DNA of 45,484 bases, taken from positions 1-45,484 of the forward strand of contig JBCBRS010000022.1 in the NCBI GenBank assembly GCA_039819545.1, in the 5' to 3' direction. Each line of letters begins with the position of its first letter. The stretch's first letter is position 1. Positions 26,223 through 35,235 of this stretch are shown here, piece after piece. The stretch is from CALLPQ01 sp039819545 (GTDB lineage Bacteria > Pseudomonadota > Alphaproteobacteria > Caulobacterales > Parvularculaceae). The notes beneath the pieces were generated by a model that saw only the letters and a program-made list of their open reading frames with translations, did no database searches and was not told the origin of the DNA. Position numbers and translations under genes: made by a program.

Positions 26223-29150
26223 TTACTCGTCGGCTTTGTTGATCAGGATCGGTTGCCCGAACCCTAAATCGCCGAGACGACCCAATTGCGTTTTGGCATC
26301 CCCAACGACCAGCCAATTCATTTGATCCGTTTTCAAATGGGTTGCCGCCACAGCCTTGAAATCGTCCAGTGTCATGGCCTTAATCATATCGATATTCTGT
26401 ACCCGGTAATCATCGGCGTAGCCAAAGGTTGAGATATCGCCGAGGATTGAGAGTTTGGCATTCAGTGATTCCGTCTTTAACGCTTCACCGCGCACCAGCG
26501 CACCTTTCATGATGCCAAGATCGTCCTCAGTGAAAGACGGACCATAATCGCTGACAATGTTGCGGATAAGATCAATCGACTCCGCCGTTACATTGCTGCG
26601 TACACTGGAAGAGATGCGGAAGAAGCCGCGATCCTTGCCCACGCCAAAGCCCGACCCGATCCCGTAGGTATAGCCGCGATTGACACGCAATTCGGTATTC
26701 AGACGGGAGGTATAGATATCGCCCAGCAGAAAATTCATTGCCCGCGCCTGAGGCAAGGTCGGCGCGAGACCGTCGAGAGCCGGACGTGAGATACGCAAGA
26801 TCGATTGTTTCGCGTCAGGCACATCGTAAAAATAGATCTTTGATGCTGTCACAGGTTCCGGCTGAGCGAGCGCAACCTCGGCTGGTGTATTGCCTGACCA
26901 GCCCTCTCCCAGTGCCGCAAAGGCCGCCGCCGTTTGCGCCGGTGTCACATCGCCAACGATCCGCAACGCCGCGCCAACGGGAGAGTAATGCGCCGCATAA
27001 AAGGCCTTGAGATCGTCCAGCGTCACCGCCTCCAGCTTTTGCGCGGTACCATAGGCCTGGTAGCGAAAAACATGGTCTTCCGGATAATAGAGCGCTGCCT
27101 CTTCGCGGCGCGCGACAGCCCCAGGGTTGGCCTCGGCCTGTTTAATGGCATCGAGCGTGCGGCGTTTGAGGAGATCAAATTCTTCCGTATCCCACCGAGG
27201 TTCCAACACCATCTCGGTCATCAGAGCAATCGTCGCATCAAGATTTCGGGCAAGGGTCTGGCCGCTAACGTAGCTGCCATTGGGCCCGGCAGAAAAACTG
27301 ATCGACGAGCCCAGCATTTTGATGGCGTCTTCAAGCTCCGCCGTCGTTTTCGTTTGCGTTCCTTTCTCAAGAAGGTCAGCGGTCAGGTTTGCCACAGCGG
27401 GCCTGTCGGCGGTACCGCGATCACGGCCCGCCTCCAGCGCAAGCGAAAAATAGACCAACGGCGTTTCAGCGTTCTCAATACCGTATACGGAGATAGTCTC
27501 GCCAATCTTACCGCGCCAGATATCCGGGGAGCGCAAGGTAATGCTCCCGCCAAAGGCTGGTTCCTGCGAGCGATCAAAGCTTGAAAAGGTCGGCTCAAAA
27601 GTGCGCGCACGCGGATCGAAGTCGGTTTGCGCTTCGGCGCCAGCGACGATTGGCTCTTCGATAACCGTCGCGCGGCGCGCTCCGTCGAGAGCGAGCGCTG
27701 GCTTATCGCGTGGCACAAAACTGGTGGCGATATGGGCCTTGCCTTTGATGTAGGTGTCATAGACACGGCGTACATCCTCAGCCGTAACCGCAAGCAGGCT
27801 TTGCACATCTTTCGTAATGTGCCCCGGATCATCCGTAAACAAATTATACTCACCAAGTTCAATCGCCTTGCCGAGAACACTTTGCAGATTGTTGTAAACG
27901 CCAACTTCCAACCCGGCCTTGATCCGGGCAAGATCTTCCTCACTGATCCCGTTCTCTTCAAAACGGCTAAAGGCTGTCTCAATGGGTGAGACCAGCCCGT
28001 CAAGGTCGCCGTCACCGGTAGACCTGACGAACAGGTAAATCTCGCCGGCAAGCTCATAATTGACGCTCACCATATCCACATTGGAAGTGACTTGTGCTTC
28101 GTCGATCAGCACCTCGTTGAACGGCGCGCGTTTGCCGTTGGACAGATAGTCCATCAGAATATCGAGCGCGTAGGCATCGGGGTGAAAGCGTTCCACCCCG
28201 GGCCAGACCATGGTTAGCTGCGGCACCGTGGCGAAGGCATCCTCGTGAAAAAGCGAGATGGTGCTATCAAGTTTTCCCGGTCGCTTTGCCTGGTCTTCAA
28301 CGGGCTCACCGCGCGGGATATCGCCAAAATATTTGGTAACAAGCGCCTTTGCGCTCGCCGGGTCAAAGTCACCGGCGATCGTTACGGTCACATTGTTGGG
28401 CACATACCAGCGGGCATAAAAATCCTTCACATCCTGCAAGGTTGCCGCATCAAGGTCTTCTAACGAGCCAATCACCTGCCAGTTATAGGGATGATCTTCC
28501 GGATACAGCGCTTTTCGAATCACATAGAAATTGTGCCCATAGGGCTGATTATCGACGCGCTGGCGTTTCTCATTTTTGACAACCTGTTTTTCGTTGTCGA
28601 TGACCGGCTGCGTAACCGTATTGATGAACCAGCCCAGCTTGTCCGCTTCCGCCCAGATCACTTTTTCCAGGGCGTCGGCGGGCACTGCCTGAAAATACTG
28701 GGTCATGTCTTCGGTGGTAAACCCGTTCGTCCCCTCACCGCCAATGCGGGTATTCATTTCATCAAGACCGCCATAGCCAAGATTTTCTGAGTCGAGAAAC
28801 AACAGGTGTTCGAACAGATGGGCGAACCCCGTGCGCCCGGTCACCTCCCGGGCGGAGCCCACATGAACGGCAAGATCAATCGCCACCACCGGGTCAGATT
28901 TGTCCACGTGCAGAACAACATCGAGCCCGTTATCAAGGGTGAACTTTTCAAAGGGAATGGAAAGGGCCGCTGAGCCTTCCGTGCCATCGGCGTCCTGTGC
29001 AGCGCTGGAGGAAATGCCTTGTTCGTTCGGCGCAGCGCGCCCCGATGGGCTATCCGTGGCGCTGTCCGGGGCTTTTTCCGCGCAGCCTGCGAGAAGAAGA
29101 CAGATACCGGCGGTAAGACCGAACAAAACGGTTTGATTGGAAGTGGTCAT
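26223..29150 (-). CDS. Double-length M16 zinc metallopeptidase, lipoprotein
   Basis: A 975-residue protein with lipobox LLAGC (Cys23) and a Ser/Ala/Asp-rich linker to about residue 62. The first M16 half carries the inverted zinc motif HxxEH (H111-LF-E114-H115) and the downstream NEKQVVKNEKRQR segment with the third metal-ligand Glu. The second half (from about 520) is homologous in layout but lacks HxxEH and acts as the partner domain, as in pitrilysin-type peptidases; FLLGDIYTSRLNTELRVNRGYTYGIGS supplies the conserved R/Y pair late in the protein. GGAGGG precedes the ATG at 29150; the reading to 29195 lacks a signal. It is probably a periplasmic peptidase anchored to a membrane that degrades peptides. 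It is convergent with the DUF547 gene. Confidence 0.94.
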   Translation of the reverse strand: MTTSNQTVLFGLTAGICLLLAGCAEKAPDSATDSPSGRAAPNEQGISSSAAQDADGTEGSAALSIPFEKFTLDNGLDVVLHVDKSDPVVAIDLAVHVGSAREVTGRTGFAHLFEHLLFLDSENLGYGGLDEMNTRIGGEGTNGFTTEDMTQYFQAVPADALEKVIWAEADKLGWFINTVTQPVIDNEKQVVKNEKRQRVDNQPYGHNFYVIRKALYPEDHPYNWQVIGSLEDLDAATLQDVKDFYARWYVPNNVTVTIAGDFDPASAKALVTKYFGDIPRGEPVEDQAKRPGKLDSTISLFHEDAFATVPQLTMVWPGVERFHPDAYALDILMDYLSNGKRAPFNEVLIDEAQVTSNVDMVSVNYELAGEIYLFVRSTGDGDLDGLVSPIETAFSRFEENGISEEDLARIKAGLEVGVYNNLQSVLGKAIELGEYNLFTDDPGHITKDVQSLLAVTAEDVRRVYDTYIKGKAHIATSFVPRDKPALALDGARRATVIEEPIVAGAEAQTDFDPRARTFEPTFSSFDRSQEPAFGGSITLRSPDIWRGKIGETISVYGIENAETPLVYFSLALEAGRDRGTADRPAVANLTADLLEKGTQTKTTAELEDAIKMLGSSISFSAGPNGSYVSGQTLARNLDATIALMTEMVLEPRWDTEEFDLLKRRTLDAIKQAEANPGAVARREEAALYYPEDHVFRYQAYGTAQKLEAVTLDDLKAFYAAHYSPVGAALRIVGDVTPAQTAAAFAALGEGWSGNTPAEVALAQPEPVTASKIYFYDVPDAKQSILRISRPALDGLAPTLPQARAMNFLLGDIYTSRLNTELRVNRGYTYGIGSGFGVGKDRGFFRISSSVRSNVTAESIDLIRNIVSDYGPSFTEDDLGIMKGALVRGEALKTESLNAKLSILGDISTFGYADDYRVQNIDMIKAMTLDDFKAVAATHLKTDQMNWLVVGDAKTQLGRLGDLGFGQPILINKADE

Positions 29151-29247
29151 AATGGGGTCCCTCCACGATTGACATGCTACCATGGCCAATTCCACGGCGT
29201 CTGTCTATCAATGAAGGGCCCGCATCATTTTCGTCCGGCACAGCGGG

Positions 29248-30318
29248 CTAAAGCCACCCCGCCCGCTCAAAAATCGCCACCGCTTCACGCTGGTTTTCGC
29301 CAAGCGCAGTCACCGGTAGCTGATCCTCTGTGAACGCACCAAAAGAAGCAACCGGGCCTTGCGGCGCCACATCGCTACGGATCGGATATTCATTATTGCC
29401 TGCGGCGAAAGAAGCCTGAATATCTTCGCGCACAAGGAAGCGCAGAAAAGCGCGCGCATTTTCAATATTCGTTGCATGCATTGCCAATCCGCCACCGGAG
29501 ATATTTACATGGGCGCCGCGCCTGTTCGCCCCCTGATCAGGGAACAGGACACCAATCTTGTCGCCAATGCTCTCCTTGTTGGGGCTTGCCGGGTCCACAA
29601 AGCGGGCCACGTAATAGGAATTGACGATGGCAACCCGGCATAACCCTGCCGCCACCGCCTCAATCTGGGCCGTATCATTGCCTTGCGGTTTACGGGCAAA
29701 GTTCGCGACCACTCCCCGGGCCCACGCCTCGGCGGCGGCAGCGCCCTTATGGGCAATGATTGAGGCAAGCAGCGATTGGTTATAGATGTTTGACGAAGGC
29801 CGTACACAGACCATACCCTTATATGCAGGATCGGCAAGGTCGGCATAGGTGGCAAGACTCGCCGGTAAGCCAAGCTCGCGATTATAAATGATAATCCGTG
29901 CCCGCTTCGTCAGCCCATACCAGAGCCCGTCCGGATGCCGGAAAGCCGCTGGCACAGCGCTTTCCAACGCTTCATCGCGCAAGGGCCGGAGGATCCCGCG
30001 GGTTTGCGCGCGCCATAAAATGCCTGCATCGGCCGTCAGAAATAGATCTGCGGGGCTTGCGGCGCCTTCACTGGCAAGCCGCTCGATCAGCGCATCGCCG
30101 CGCCCCTGAATTTTATTGACAGTGATACCGGTTTCGGCGGTAAACTGCGCGTAGATTTTCTCATCATTCTCATAGTGCCGCGCTGAATATAGATTAACAA
30201 TCCCGGCATCTGCGCGCTGGGGCGCCTGTTGCGCTTCCTCCGCCGTACAGCCCGCAAGGACAGCACACCCAAAAGCCAAAAGGATCATCAGTATAGGGTG
30301 TGTTGCTCTTCTATTCAC
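29248..30318 (-). CDS. fbpA: Ferric-iron ABC transporter substrate-binding lipoprotein
   Basis: A 356-residue binding protein with lipobox LAGC (Cys24), so membrane-anchored rather than free. VNLYSARHYENDEKIY, LFLTADAGIL, YGLTKRARIIIYN and the Tyr pair in NSYYVARF are features of FbpA/FutA-type periplasmic iron-binding proteins, where adjacent Tyr residues coordinate Fe(III). It captures ferric iron in the periplasm for the FbpB/FbpC importer. The start is GTG at 30318 with AGGAGA upstream. It lies 15 bases downstream of fbpC, so the two are co-transcribed, and the permease gene is divergent. Regulation by Fur is expected from the box at 31514-31532. Confidence 0.93.
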   Translation of the reverse strand: MNRRATHPILMILLAFGCAVLAGCTAEEAQQAPQRADAGIVNLYSARHYENDEKIYAQFTAETGITVNKIQGRGDALIERLASEGAASPADLFLTADAGILWRAQTRGILRPLRDEALESAVPAAFRHPDGLWYGLTKRARIIIYNRELGLPASLATYADLADPAYKGMVCVRPSSNIYNQSLLASIIAHKGAAAAEAWARGVVANFARKPQGNDTAQIEAVAAGLCRVAIVNSYYVARFVDPASPNKESIGDKIGVLFPDQGANRRGAHVNISGGGLAMHATNIENARAFLRFLVREDIQASFAAGNNEYPIRSDVAPQGPVASFGAFTEDQLPVTALGENQREAVAIFERAGWL

Positions 30319-30333
30319 TGTCTTCTCCTGAAA

Positions 30334-31470
30334 TTACGCTGTCCGTTCAATCCAGATGATGCCGTCGGCGGCTAGGTTGCAATCGAGCCTCTCACCCGGA
30401 CGAAAAGGCGTTTTCGATAGAAAGGAAAGTGGCGGGTCATCAAGGTCATTGGTGTGCGCCGGTGCGATAAAAACCCGCCAGTGCGGGGCGGCAAACCGGC
30501 ACTCGCTAACAGCAAAATCACCATCCTGCGCCGTCACTGGCATTAAGTGATCGGTACTGATGATAATCTCAGCCGGTCCCGATGTGGCTAGTGCCTCGCG
30601 CCACACCCTGCCAAGCGCCGGGCGGATCGGTGCATTGCCTTTAACTGTTCCAAACGCGGTTTGAACGCCATGGGCATCGATCCGCCCCCTGATTTTTTGT
30701 CGTCCCGGGAAAAGCGCCGCACTGACCAGCGCGGCGGGGGTATCGTACAAAGATTGCGGCGTACCGATATCAGCCAAAACACCTTCGTTCAGCAAGGCGA
30801 GGCGATCGCCCATCATAATCGCTTCATCAGGGTCATGGGTCACAAACAGAACCGTCACCCCGCTTTCTTTCAGAATGGTCCGCAATTCAGCTTGCAGACG
30901 CTGGCGCAGGCTAATGCCGAGGCTGGCAAAGGGCTCATCGAGTAACAAGACTCGCGGCGTGCGGGCGAGCGCCCGGGCGATGGCGACGCGTTGTTGTTGC
31001 CCGCCGGATAATTCGTGGGGGAACCGGTTTGCAAAGCGCCTGATACCCAGTTGCTCAAGCTGCGACTGAACCCGTGCTTCTCGTTCTGCCATGCGCAAAT
31101 CACGCAAGCCAAACCGAATGTTTTGCGCAACCGTCAGGTGCGGAAAAAGAACATAATCCTGAAACACAAAACCAACGGGCCGCTCCTCCGGTGGCACATC
31201 CGCGTCAGCGGTTGCCAAAGTCTCCCCATCAAGGGCGATCGAACCGTGTTGCAGTTTTTCGTGCCCGGCAACGATCCGTAGCAAGGTCGTCTTACCGCAG
31301 CCGGAGGGGCCAAAAATCGTGAGGATCTCGCCTGGCGCCACGTCAAGGCTGACACTGTCGAGGGCCCCGCCAGACCGGCTGTCTCGGCCGTCACCGGTGC
31401 TGCCCCGGGCCTTTGTGCGCCGGTGGGGCCGATCAAAATGATGGGTTATGTCAGAAAGGCGAAGAGCCAT
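30334..31470 (-). CDS. fbpC: Ferric-iron ABC transporter ATP-binding protein
   Basis: A 378-residue ABC ATPase. Walker A GPSGCGKT (54-61), Q-loop FVFQDYVLFPHLT, signature LSGGQQQR (154-161), Walker B LLLDEP (175-180) and the H-loop THD (about 208) are all present. The C-terminal third (from about 245) is a TOBE-like regulatory region, as in FbpC/PotA-type subunits. The D-loop reads SLG where most relatives have SLD, and about 20 extra charged residues (14-35) interrupt the first strand pair. It energises ferric-iron import together with FbpB. It is the first gene of the minus-strand unit and starts 44 bases from the Fur box. No clear ribosome-binding site is seen. Confidence 0.92.
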   Translation of the reverse strand: MALRLSDITHHFDRPHRRTKARGSTGDGRDSRSGGALDSVSLDVAPGEILTIFGPSGCGKTTLLRIVAGHEKLQHGSIALDGETLATADADVPPEERPVGFVFQDYVLFPHLTVAQNIRFGLRDLRMAEREARVQSQLEQLGIRRFANRFPHELSGGQQQRVAIARALARTPRVLLLDEPFASLGISLRQRLQAELRTILKESGVTVLFVTHDPDEAIMMGDRLALLNEGVLADIGTPQSLYDTPAALVSAALFPGRQKIRGRIDAHGVQTAFGTVKGNAPIRPALGRVWREALATSGPAEIIISTDHLMPVTAQDGDFAVSECRFAAPHWRVFIAPAHTNDLDDPPLSFLSKTPFRPGERLDCNLAADGIIWIERTA

Positions 31471-31513
31471 GGATTTTTGCTGGTGTCGAGAAGACGGACT
31501 TGCCGCACGGGTT

Positions 31514-31532
31514 GATAATGTCTCGCATTAAC
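31514..31532. promoter_or_regulatory. Fur box between fbpC and fbpB
   Basis: GATAATG-N5-CATTAAC matches 13 of the 14 outer positions of the classical Fur palindrome (GATAATG-N5-CATTATC). It lies in the 90-bp divergent gap between the two halves of the ferric-iron importer and is well placed to repress both directions when iron is plentiful. No fur, irr or rirA gene lies in the window. Confidence 0.75.
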
Positions 31533-31560
31533 AGGTTGAAAATGCTAGTGCCGTCGCGCC

Positions 31561-33222
31561 ATGACCAGTGCCCACGCTTCAGACACAGTGCCGCCAGCAG
31601 CCCGCCTTTCAAAACGGCGCAGGGCGCTGCCATCGGGCCTAGTGGCGTTGGCTTTTGTCCTGATCCTGCCCTCGCTGGGCGTTCTGGCAAGTCTCTTCAC
31701 CCCGGTGGACCCCGACCTTGGCGGGGCAGGCCTTTGGACGCAGTTTTCTTACTTTCAGGGGACGTTGGTCCTGTGTGTCGGTGTTGGCCTGCTGGCCGGC
31801 ACGATGGGGGTGACCGCTGCTTGCCTCGTCACTGTGTACGCGTTTCCGGGGCGCGGCTTTTTTGCCATCGCATTGATGCTGCCTTTTGCTGTGCCAGCTT
31901 ATATCGCGGCCTATTGTTATGGGGATTTTCTGTCGCCTTTTGGCGGGTTGCGCAGTCTCGTTGCGGCCATTGGCGCGCCTATTCCCGCAACGGCTCTGCC
32001 TCATATCCGGTCCATGCCCGGCGCGATCATGATCCTGTCCCTGACGGTTTATCCATATGTCTATATGGCGATGCGCGCCGACCTGATCGCGCGGTCCGAT
32101 AGCTTTCTGGAGGCCGCCCGCAGTCTTGGGTCAACGCGGTTGACGGCAGTCCTGCGTGTTTTGTTGCCCAGCGCACGCCCCGCCATCATTGGCGGCTTGA
32201 CGCTTGCCCTGATGGAAACGGCAGCCGATTTCGGGGTGTCGGACTATTTTGGCGTGCGCACCCTCACCACCGGTATCTTTCGCACCTGGTACGGTCTGGG
32301 CGACTTGAGCGCCGCTGCGCAACTGGCAAGTGGGCTCTTCGTGATCGCGGCATTTTTGCTGCTGCTGGAAGAGTTGGGCCGCCGCGCGCGCCACGATAAT
32401 CCTGTTCGGCGCACCCGGCCGATCAGTCGCCTGCGCCTGTCCCCCGCAGCAAGCCTTGGCGCTGCGTTCTTTTGCGCGCTTCCGGTTTGCCTTGGCTTTG
32501 TCCTGCCCGTTGGTATTTTGCTGGCCCATGCCATCGACACTGGTGCAACGGCGGCAAGCATGGACACCGTCTTGACCGCCAGCGGCACCACGCTCGCCTT
32601 TGCCGCTGGCGCGGCAACACTCATCATGGGGCTTGCCGTTCTTTTCGCTTATGCGGCGCGCCGGACGACGCGGGACACCTCCAGCGGCAAAGCCATCACT
32701 GCATTCATCCGTATCGCAACCTTAGGCTATGCGATACCGGGGGCGGTGATTGCCGTGGGGATATTATTTGTGAGCGGAGCGCTTTTTGCCCCGTTTGGTC
32801 TCTCAATTACGCAAGGTGGCGTCCTTGTCTTGCTTTACGCATACGTGGCGCGGTTTATCACCGCCGGGTATAACGCCGCCCATGGGGGTTTGACACAAAT
32901 CAGCCCCCTGATGGATATGGCAAGCCGGAGCCTTGGCGTCTCTGGCAGCGCCTTGGTACGCGCGGTCCATATGCCGCTTGCCCTGCCAGCGCTTGTCAGC
33001 GGCGCGATCATTGTGATGATTGATGTGAGCCGGGAATTACCGGCGACACTTCTCCTGCGACCATTTAATGTGGAAACCCTGGCAACGTCCGTCTACAGAT
33101 TAGCCTCTGACGAGCGGCTAGAGGCGGCTGCGCCCATGGCGCTGGCGCTGATCTTGGCAGGGCTTGCCCCCTTGCTCATTCTCGCAGTGAGTAGCCGCAC
33201 AAGGCAACGCCGCGCCCTATGA
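31561..33222 (+). CDS. fbpB: Ferric-iron ABC transporter permease, fused two-domain
   Basis: A 553-residue inner-membrane permease with about twelve predicted helices in two homologous halves, each ending in a binding-protein-dependent transport (EAA) loop: EAARSLGSTRLTAVLRVLLP in the first and MASRSLGVSGSALVRAVHMPLALP in the second. This fused architecture is typical of FbpB/CysTW-like iron permeases. It forms the channel for Fe(III) delivered by FbpA and driven by FbpC, both encoded divergently. Separation of the permease onto the opposite strand is unlike the usual fbpABC operon. The ATG at 31561 has no obvious ribosome-binding site and starts 28 bases from the Fur box, so the message may have a short leader. 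Confidence 0.93.
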   Translation: MTSAHASDTVPPAARLSKRRRALPSGLVALAFVLILPSLGVLASLFTPVDPDLGGAGLWTQFSYFQGTLVLCVGVGLLAGTMGVTAACLVTVYAFPGRGFFAIALMLPFAVPAYIAAYCYGDFLSPFGGLRSLVAAIGAPIPATALPHIRSMPGAIMILSLTVYPYVYMAMRADLIARSDSFLEAARSLGSTRLTAVLRVLLPSARPAIIGGLTLALMETAADFGVSDYFGVRTLTTGIFRTWYGLGDLSAAAQLASGLFVIAAFLLLLEELGRRARHDNPVRRTRPISRLRLSPAASLGAAFFCALPVCLGFVLPVGILLAHAIDTGATAASMDTVLTASGTTLAFAAGAATLIMGLAVLFAYAARRTTRDTSSGKAITAFIRIATLGYAIPGAVIAVGILFVSGALFAPFGLSITQGGVLVLLYAYVARFITAGYNAAHGGLTQISPLMDMASRSLGVSGSALVRAVHMPLALPALVSGAIIVMIDVSRELPATLLLRPFNVETLATSVYRLASDERLEAAAPMALALILAGLAPLLILAVSSRTRQRRAL

Positions 33223-33283
33223 GACCAATACATGTCAGGCGAATAAACTGTCGGTCAATAAAAAAGGGCTTTGCGATCCCAAC

Positions 33284-34999
33284 CTACTGACTGGAACCGC
33301 GGCGTCGGTTTTGCGGGCGAGCGCGCGGCGCAGACGGCTTACCACCGGACCGGTTTGGGCCCTTATTTTGGCCCGGAGCCTGGCCGCCGCTTTTGCCGCC
33401 ACCTTGGCCCCCGGCTCTACTTTTGCCTGGAGGCTTACCCGGCCCTTTGGCCGCTGGTTTGGCGAAACTCTTCTTTGAGTTTTTGTTTGGGCTCTTACCC
33501 GGGCCGTCGCCGCGCCCCGTGTTTGATGGCTTGCGCGTTGGCTGGCCTGCTTCCTTTCGGGGCCGTTCGGCGCTTTGTCCCTTGCCGGTGGACGCACGTC
33601 CCTTTGCTGACGCCTTGGCTTTCTTGCGAACGGGCCTTTCGGGCGCGGCCTTCTCCCGCTGAGGCCTGGCCGGTTTGCCCGCTGGCTTCTCAGCCGCAGT
33701 CTCTGCGTTATCGCGGTTTTGCCGGGGTTTAGAGTTGGGCTTAGGATTAGGCTTGCGATCAAACTTGGCGCGCGGGTTACGCGCGGGCCGTTGACCGATT
33801 TTTCGCGCCGGCCTGCGTCCGCGTTTGGGTCTCTCGCCTTCATCCGGACCGGTCATGTCGGGGGCCGTAATCCCCTCAATCGTTTCTATGGGAACTTTTC
33901 TATCAGTAAGCTTCTCAATATCACGCAGCAAGGCCCGCTCACCCGGCCCGCAAAAAGAGATTGCAATCCCGCTCTTACCCGCACGTCCAGTACGGCCAAT
34001 GCGGTGCACATAGGCCTCAGGCACCTCTGGCAATTCAAAATTGATCACATGCGAAACCGCAGGCACATCGATACCGCGCGCCGCCACATCAGTGGCCACC
34101 AGTACCGGCGTCTTACCATCGCGAAACCGGTCCAGTGCCCGCTCACGCTGGCGTTGATTTTTATTGCCGTGGATGGCGTCCGCCTTCACGTCATTCTTTG
34201 TCAGAAACAGCGCGAGTTTCTCCGCCCCGAATTTGGTTCGGGCAAAGATGATTACGCGGCCCGTCTCCTCGCGAGCCAACAGGGCAAGCAATGCGTTGCG
34301 TTTATCGGTTGGCGCCACATGCACCACCGATTGGGTAATCCGGTCCACGGGCTTTGCCGCCTCGCCAATGGAAACCTCGACGGGGTTTTCCAGAAACTGC
34401 AAGGCAAGCCGGCGCACCTTTTTTTCCATCGTTGCCGACAGCAGCGCCGTTTGACGCGGACGCGGGATTAAATCGGAAAGCCGCGCAATCACCGGCGCAA
34501 ACCCGAGATCAAGCATCTGGTCAGCTTCATCAAGGACAAGATACCGGGTTGCATCAAGCGAGACCGCCTTCATACTGATCAAGTCTTCCAGCCGCCCCGG
34601 TGTCGCAATCAACAGATCGACACCACCGCTCAGCTTTTTCGTTTGCGGACCATAGCGCAAGCCGCCAACCACAAGGGCGGTGCGAAGGCGCATCTGACGT
34701 CCATAGGTTTCCACATTGCCCGCAACCTGTTTGGCGAGCTCGCGCGTCGGCGCGAGGATCAAAACCGTTGCCCCTTTTGGCGTGGGCTTTTTGCGCTCCT
34801 CATAAAGATGATGCAGGAGCGGCAGAACAAACGCCGCCGTTTTGCCCGTGCCGGTTTGCGCAATACCCAGGACATCGCGCCCTTCCATCAGGGCGGGAAT
34901 AATTTGCGATTGTATCGGGGTCGGCGTCTCATAGCCCTCCTGACCAAGCACCCGCAAAAGCGGATCAGCTAGGCCAAAGGCCGGAAATTCTGTGGTCAT
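33284..34999 (-). CDS. DEAD-box RNA helicase, RhlE-like, with basic tail
   Basis: A 571-residue helicase. The Q-motif (about 8-33), Walker A AQTGTGKT (47-54), PTRELA (83-88), TPGR (132-135), DEAD (156-159), SAT (187-189) and HRIGRTGR (331-338) are all intact, giving a complete two-RecA-domain core to about residue 380. The last 185 residues are a disordered Lys/Arg/Pro/Gly-rich tail, which usually binds RNA non-specifically or recruits partners; it is longer than in E. coli RhlE. A role in ribosome assembly or RNA decay, often cold-related, is likely. The same low-complexity DNA creates long antisense frames on the plus strand, which I discount. The gene is convergent with fbpB. Confidence 0.95.
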   Translation of the reverse strand: MTTEFPAFGLADPLLRVLGQEGYETPTPIQSQIIPALMEGRDVLGIAQTGTGKTAAFVLPLLHHLYEERKKPTPKGATVLILAPTRELAKQVAGNVETYGRQMRLRTALVVGGLRYGPQTKKLSGGVDLLIATPGRLEDLISMKAVSLDATRYLVLDEADQMLDLGFAPVIARLSDLIPRPRQTALLSATMEKKVRRLALQFLENPVEVSIGEAAKPVDRITQSVVHVAPTDKRNALLALLAREETGRVIIFARTKFGAEKLALFLTKNDVKADAIHGNKNQRQRERALDRFRDGKTPVLVATDVAARGIDVPAVSHVINFELPEVPEAYVHRIGRTGRAGKSGIAISFCGPGERALLRDIEKLTDRKVPIETIEGITAPDMTGPDEGERPKRGRRPARKIGQRPARNPRAKFDRKPNPKPNSKPRQNRDNAETAAEKPAGKPARPQREKAAPERPVRKKAKASAKGRASTGKGQSAERPRKEAGQPTRKPSNTGRGDGPGKSPNKNSKKSFAKPAAKGPGKPPGKSRAGGQGGGKSGGQAPGQNKGPNRSGGKPSAPRARPQNRRRGSSQ

Positions 35000-35235
35000 T
35001 CTGGCCTCATTTTGGGAAAGCAGAAGGGAGAAAGGCGATCACGCTCATAGCGCGAAAGGGGACATAGCTGCCGCAAACCACCTGTTAGAGTTGCGGTGTG
35101 CCCACACTTCCGGGGCAAATGCAAGGATTGTATGGCGAAAGTGCCACGAAACCGGGATATCAGGCCGCGCTTTGCATTCGCCCGCGAGATTGCTAGAGCA
35201 AACGCCTAGCTTTGTGACCTGAAAGACCAACCTCC

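Noticed and set aside
31413..32102. Plus-strand frame of 229 codons spanning the fbp divergent gap
   Set aside because: It overlaps the start of fbpC antisense and fbpB out of frame, and reads through the Fur box; the fbpB frame has the permease motifs.
33271..33732. Plus-strand frames over the helicase tail
   Set aside because: They arise from low-complexity Lys/Arg/Pro/Gly codons of the helicase tail on the other strand.
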